Assembly: GCA_009792885.1 (NCBI GenBank)
Contig: WMCF01000003.1
Coordinates: 11,140,518-11,204,517, forward strand
Source: Eremophila alpestris peregrina
Taxonomy: Eukaryota > Chordata > Aves > Passeriformes > Alaudidae
Direction: 5' to 3'
Length of the DNA: 64,000 bases
The notes under the pieces were generated by a model. The model was not told the origin of the DNA and made no database searches. It saw nothing but the letters and a program-made list of their open reading frames with translations. The translations under genes were made by a program, and so were the position numbers. Of this stretch, positions 60,601 to 64,000 are shown piece by piece (the first letter of the stretch is position 1; each line of letters starts with the position of its first letter).

Positions 60601-63600
60601 TTTTTTTTCCTCTCTGCACCTTCTTCTATACTTAGCTGCTAGAACTTTTCAGGTATCATTATATCCAAGAGGATGCCAGTTATTTACTGGAAAGAAAAAA
60701 TAAACAAAAAGAAACTTCGTATGTTTCTAAATATTCCCAGTTATGTAACCCTAAATTCCTTTCAAAAAGGGAGAGGTTAAGTGATCCACTACTTTGCATG
60801 CTGAGGATTATGAAACTATAGCAATACCACGAGGAATTGTTTTTGTATAAATTTAATTACATTTTTTAGTGTATTATGAAGTGACCAAAATTTGCACAAA
60901 GCTTACATTAGTGGAATTGGTCAAGAACTACCTGATGAAACCACTTTTTTATTAGAAAATATTCATTCACTAAAACTGTTTTGTTGACCCATCTATCAGT
61001 TTTAACACAACTTTTTTTGGTGAAGTTAACTCATGTCAAGCATGTGTTTTTCCTGATTGAAACTGGAAAGTGAGATTGCCCCTATTCCTGAACAAACAAG
61101 TAGCTAAGACATTCATAGGGGATGTGGAAAATCCCACTTCACTGCTCTGCTCTGCAACTGGCAAGAGTGAAATTTAAACCCATGTGTCTGTATGTGATGT
61201 GTGCCTGAGGCATGAAGCTGCTGATTGTTGCTGTTTTACTAGTTAAAAGTAAACAGCTCAGAGTTAACCTACTTTGCTGCTGAAGCTGAGATCTCCCCAG
61301 CTCTATGCATGTAGCAGCTGTTGTCAGTGTAAATTAAAGCACTGTAGCCCCATAAACTATTGTGCCATGTTTACACAGGTACAAGTAATCCCACGTTATA
61401 TGAAGTAGCAGAAAGGCTGTCTCTGGAAGGGGTCAGACTTGCTTCTGCTGTGCACTGCATACAGTCAGATCGAAAAACCACAGGGGTGATTTAATTTCAT
61501 TGAGTGGATATATTAATATTTTTAAAAATACCTAAAATTTAAATGCCACTGTATGTGAATGGTTCAAAGTACACAGTCTTGCAATGTCTGGATGTATGCT
61601 CAACATACACACTGCAATCTAAAATCAGTTTGGCAGGGAATTCCAAGCTTGAAACCCCAAGCTATCCTCCTAATCTGCAAACAGAAAGTGCACAAGCTAA
61701 GATTTGTCAGTGGGCCATGCCTTGTGCTGTGCCCAAACTGTGGTTGTGTTTATGTCTACGAAGTAGATGATGAATATGCTTTTTGTCTTAATGATGCATT
61801 TGCTGCCTTATGGTTAATGAGGAAGATTCAGGTATAAAGTATCTGGAATTTCTCTTTGTGAGGTGAACCCTTATCTGTAGACAATAATCAGAGTAAGCAT
61901 TGGGATTTCAGGATGTTGTGGTTTCTAGGGCAGCTTCTTCTGGGAAAACAATGAGATGAGGAAGATCACAGCAGAAGACCTAATTATTCCTTATTAACTT
62001 ATCATTTTTTTTTCCCCTTTTCTCCTTGATTCTTGAGAAGGATTTATTTATAGGGGGAGCCATCCAAAAACATGTTTTTCTATTTTTGGGGGCCATATTC
62101 CTTCTTTCTCAGTAGGATAAGTCAGCCAATCCATCTTCTCATGGAAAAATAAAAATTAGAAACTTTTATTTTAAAAATTTAAAATTTTATTTATGAGGAA
62201 GATCAAACTGTCTATTTTCATTGTATTTTTGAACTTCAGGCAGATGATTTAGTAATGAAGAGGTTAAACCTACCATGTACCCTAAAGTATGTTCTTAGGA
62301 ATAGATTTGAATTTGGTTGAAGCAGCACAAAGATATCAAGCCTCCATACAACTCTATACCATTCCCTTTCAACATATGGCTAGTAAAGGACATTGATGAA
62401 AACAGTGACCTAAGAATTTTGAAAACCTCTGGCATAAATACTTCAGTTAAAAACAGAGATATAGTGAGAAGTGTGGGGAACTTCGGAAACCGCTTGGGGT
62501 TAATATTCCAATAGAGTACATGAAAGATTAGTCTGAAATTAAAGGCACTTTTCATATCTCTAGTATAACTGAAGCAATGAAAACAGTTGGTGAACATGTC
62601 ACTCACTTTTTATACATGCCTCAGCTGTCCATGTGCTTACCACATCACCCTGTTAAATTTTTAGTTTTTAATATGAATATCAATCCTTCTTTTCATAAAT
62701 GTAACCCATAAATGCCAGAAATCCCTTAGGAGTTTTCTCAGACTTTATTTAATGCCCCACAAGAAAGGATGTAAAAGAGACCTTTCTTTTGTAAAGTGAT
62801 CCTATAATTCTGTTCAATATCCATCATTTTCAAGGCCAAGTAATCATATTTAATGGATCCTAAATTACTTTCTGTCAGGCAAGGATTCCCTTGATAATAT
62901 TAACCAGTACAGAGGGCTGACACTTGGAGGGCTGAAACTAAGAGGTTTTTTTATTGCAAGCAGCTTACAAGTACTTAGACAGGGGTGATGATCACTAGCT
63001 CTGCAGTAGGCAAGGGTCAGTGTTTCCATTTTGACCTGCGCTTTCAATGGGTTTTAACTAGGCTATAAATACTCAAATTGGTTTCTGCCAAAAAAGCAAT
63101 GCCTAAGGTGACCTGCAAAGGATTTTTATCCATTGCTGTGTTTGTCTTCTATTTTTTTCTCTTGTTTTTTTGAGTGTGTGTGTTATGATTTCTTATGGCA
63201 TTTGAAAATATTGTCTGAGAGCAGCAAGAGCAGGATGCTCTCTACTCTCTAAAGGAAAGGGAGACAGGAGCCAAGGGTGACCGAAGGCGAGTGCAGGGTT
63301 GTGATGGCACTAACAAAGGTGCAGTGCCATAAAACCTAAACCAGAGGACAGCAAGTCTGGTGATGGCAATGAGGGTCAGCCAACAGTGCAGGGGTTGCCA
63401 GACAAATCTGTGGTGGTGAGACAAGTGCAAGTCCAAGCTGTGAAAGCAAGTCAGTGAGTCAGGATCATGTCTGGATCACTGGGGTACAATGGCCAGGCAT
63501 GGGCAAGGACCCTTGGCAGGGATCAGTGAAAGAGCAGGGAGTTGAGTGCAGCTTCTGAGCAAGGAGGGTTCAACCAGGCCCCTTCTTACCATTTTTTCTC

Positions 63601-64000
63601 ATGCAACTCTTCTCAGCAATCTAAACCACGATTATGCAGCTGCACAATGTCTGTGGGGACTTGAGAACAGAGAAATCCCTTGGAGCAGGGGTGTGAGGCT
63701 GCACTCAGAATACGAGGAAATGTATGCAAGTTTTTTCCTGTCTCAGATTTTGTTACTTTTTTCATATACTTTTCTTTTTCTGCTGAAACATTTAAGAGTC
63801 CAGATAAGCAGCATTATGTCTAGTCTTTCATCTTGAGTAAAAGTCTTTGTAGAGAGGAGCTTGTTGTGTTGTAAAGAGGTGGCTGGGAATGCATCCACTC
63901 TATGAAGTGCCTGAATTTTACCTAGAGTAGTTTCACTAATTCAGAAGTTATGGAAATTTTATTTCAAAAAATGACACTCTTTTCCCAAGTATTCTGTAAG

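Larger units (their letters stand above)
52866..64000. other. Gene-free right flank
   Basis: AT-rich DNA with short frames only (at most 119 codons), one CR1 fragment (57180-57645) and a long T-run at 56066-56094. A GC-richer patch at 63230-63700 looks repeat-like but was not identified. A possible conserved non-coding element at 55.69-56.03 kb is discussed in the findings. Confidence 0.65.

Overview
The window is nuclear DNA of a vertebrate, almost certainly a bird. It has spliced genes with GT-AG introns, AT-rich introns and intergenic DNA, two CpG-island promoters, and decayed CR1 LINE fragments as the main interspersed repeat. An interspersed block at about 980-1440 resembles a repeat I associate with songbirds, so a passerine is possible but not shown.

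Two protein-coding genes are visible, both on the minus strand. Positions 236-33592 carry the first 26 coding exons of AQR (Aquarius, intron-binding protein 160), a spliceosomal SF1 helicase. I placed every exon by hand. All 25 complete introns are GT-AG, all codon phases join, and the exons sum to 3042 nt, or 1014 residues. The remaining C-terminal part (roughly 470 residues in the human protein, including the DEAD-like motif II and motifs III-VI) lies beyond the left edge. The AQR promoter and CpG island lie at about 33.48-33.98 kb. ZNF770, a multi-C2H2 zinc-finger protein, has an intact single coding exon at 44942-47122. Its 3' UTR probably extends to about 44.1 or 43.2 kb, its 5' UTR intron covers most of 47.2-51.4 kb, and its CpG-island promoter is at 51.48-51.93 kb. 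From established knowledge, AQR and ZNF770 are also neighbours on human chromosome 15q14, so the block is conserved synteny.

The rest is non-coding. 34.0-43.1 kb is the intergenic spacer between the AQR promoter and the ZNF770 3' end. 52-64 kb is an AT-rich stretch with two CR1 fragments and no recognisable exon. Eight CR1 pieces are scattered through introns and spacers.

I see no undescribed multi-gene system here. The most notable anomaly is technical: an exact 19-bp Tn5 (Nextera) mosaic-end sequence between two identical 51-bp copies in AQR intron 17, which points to library adapter retained in the assembly. A second, near-identical 118-bp tandem duplication lies in the presumed ZNF770 3' UTR and should be checked for the same reason. 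Biological points of interest are a long in-frame N-terminal extension of AQR over a 23-bp repeat, a perfect palindrome just upstream of the AQR promoter, CpG-rich exons in an AT-rich gene, and the fourfold repeated two-finger module of ZNF770.
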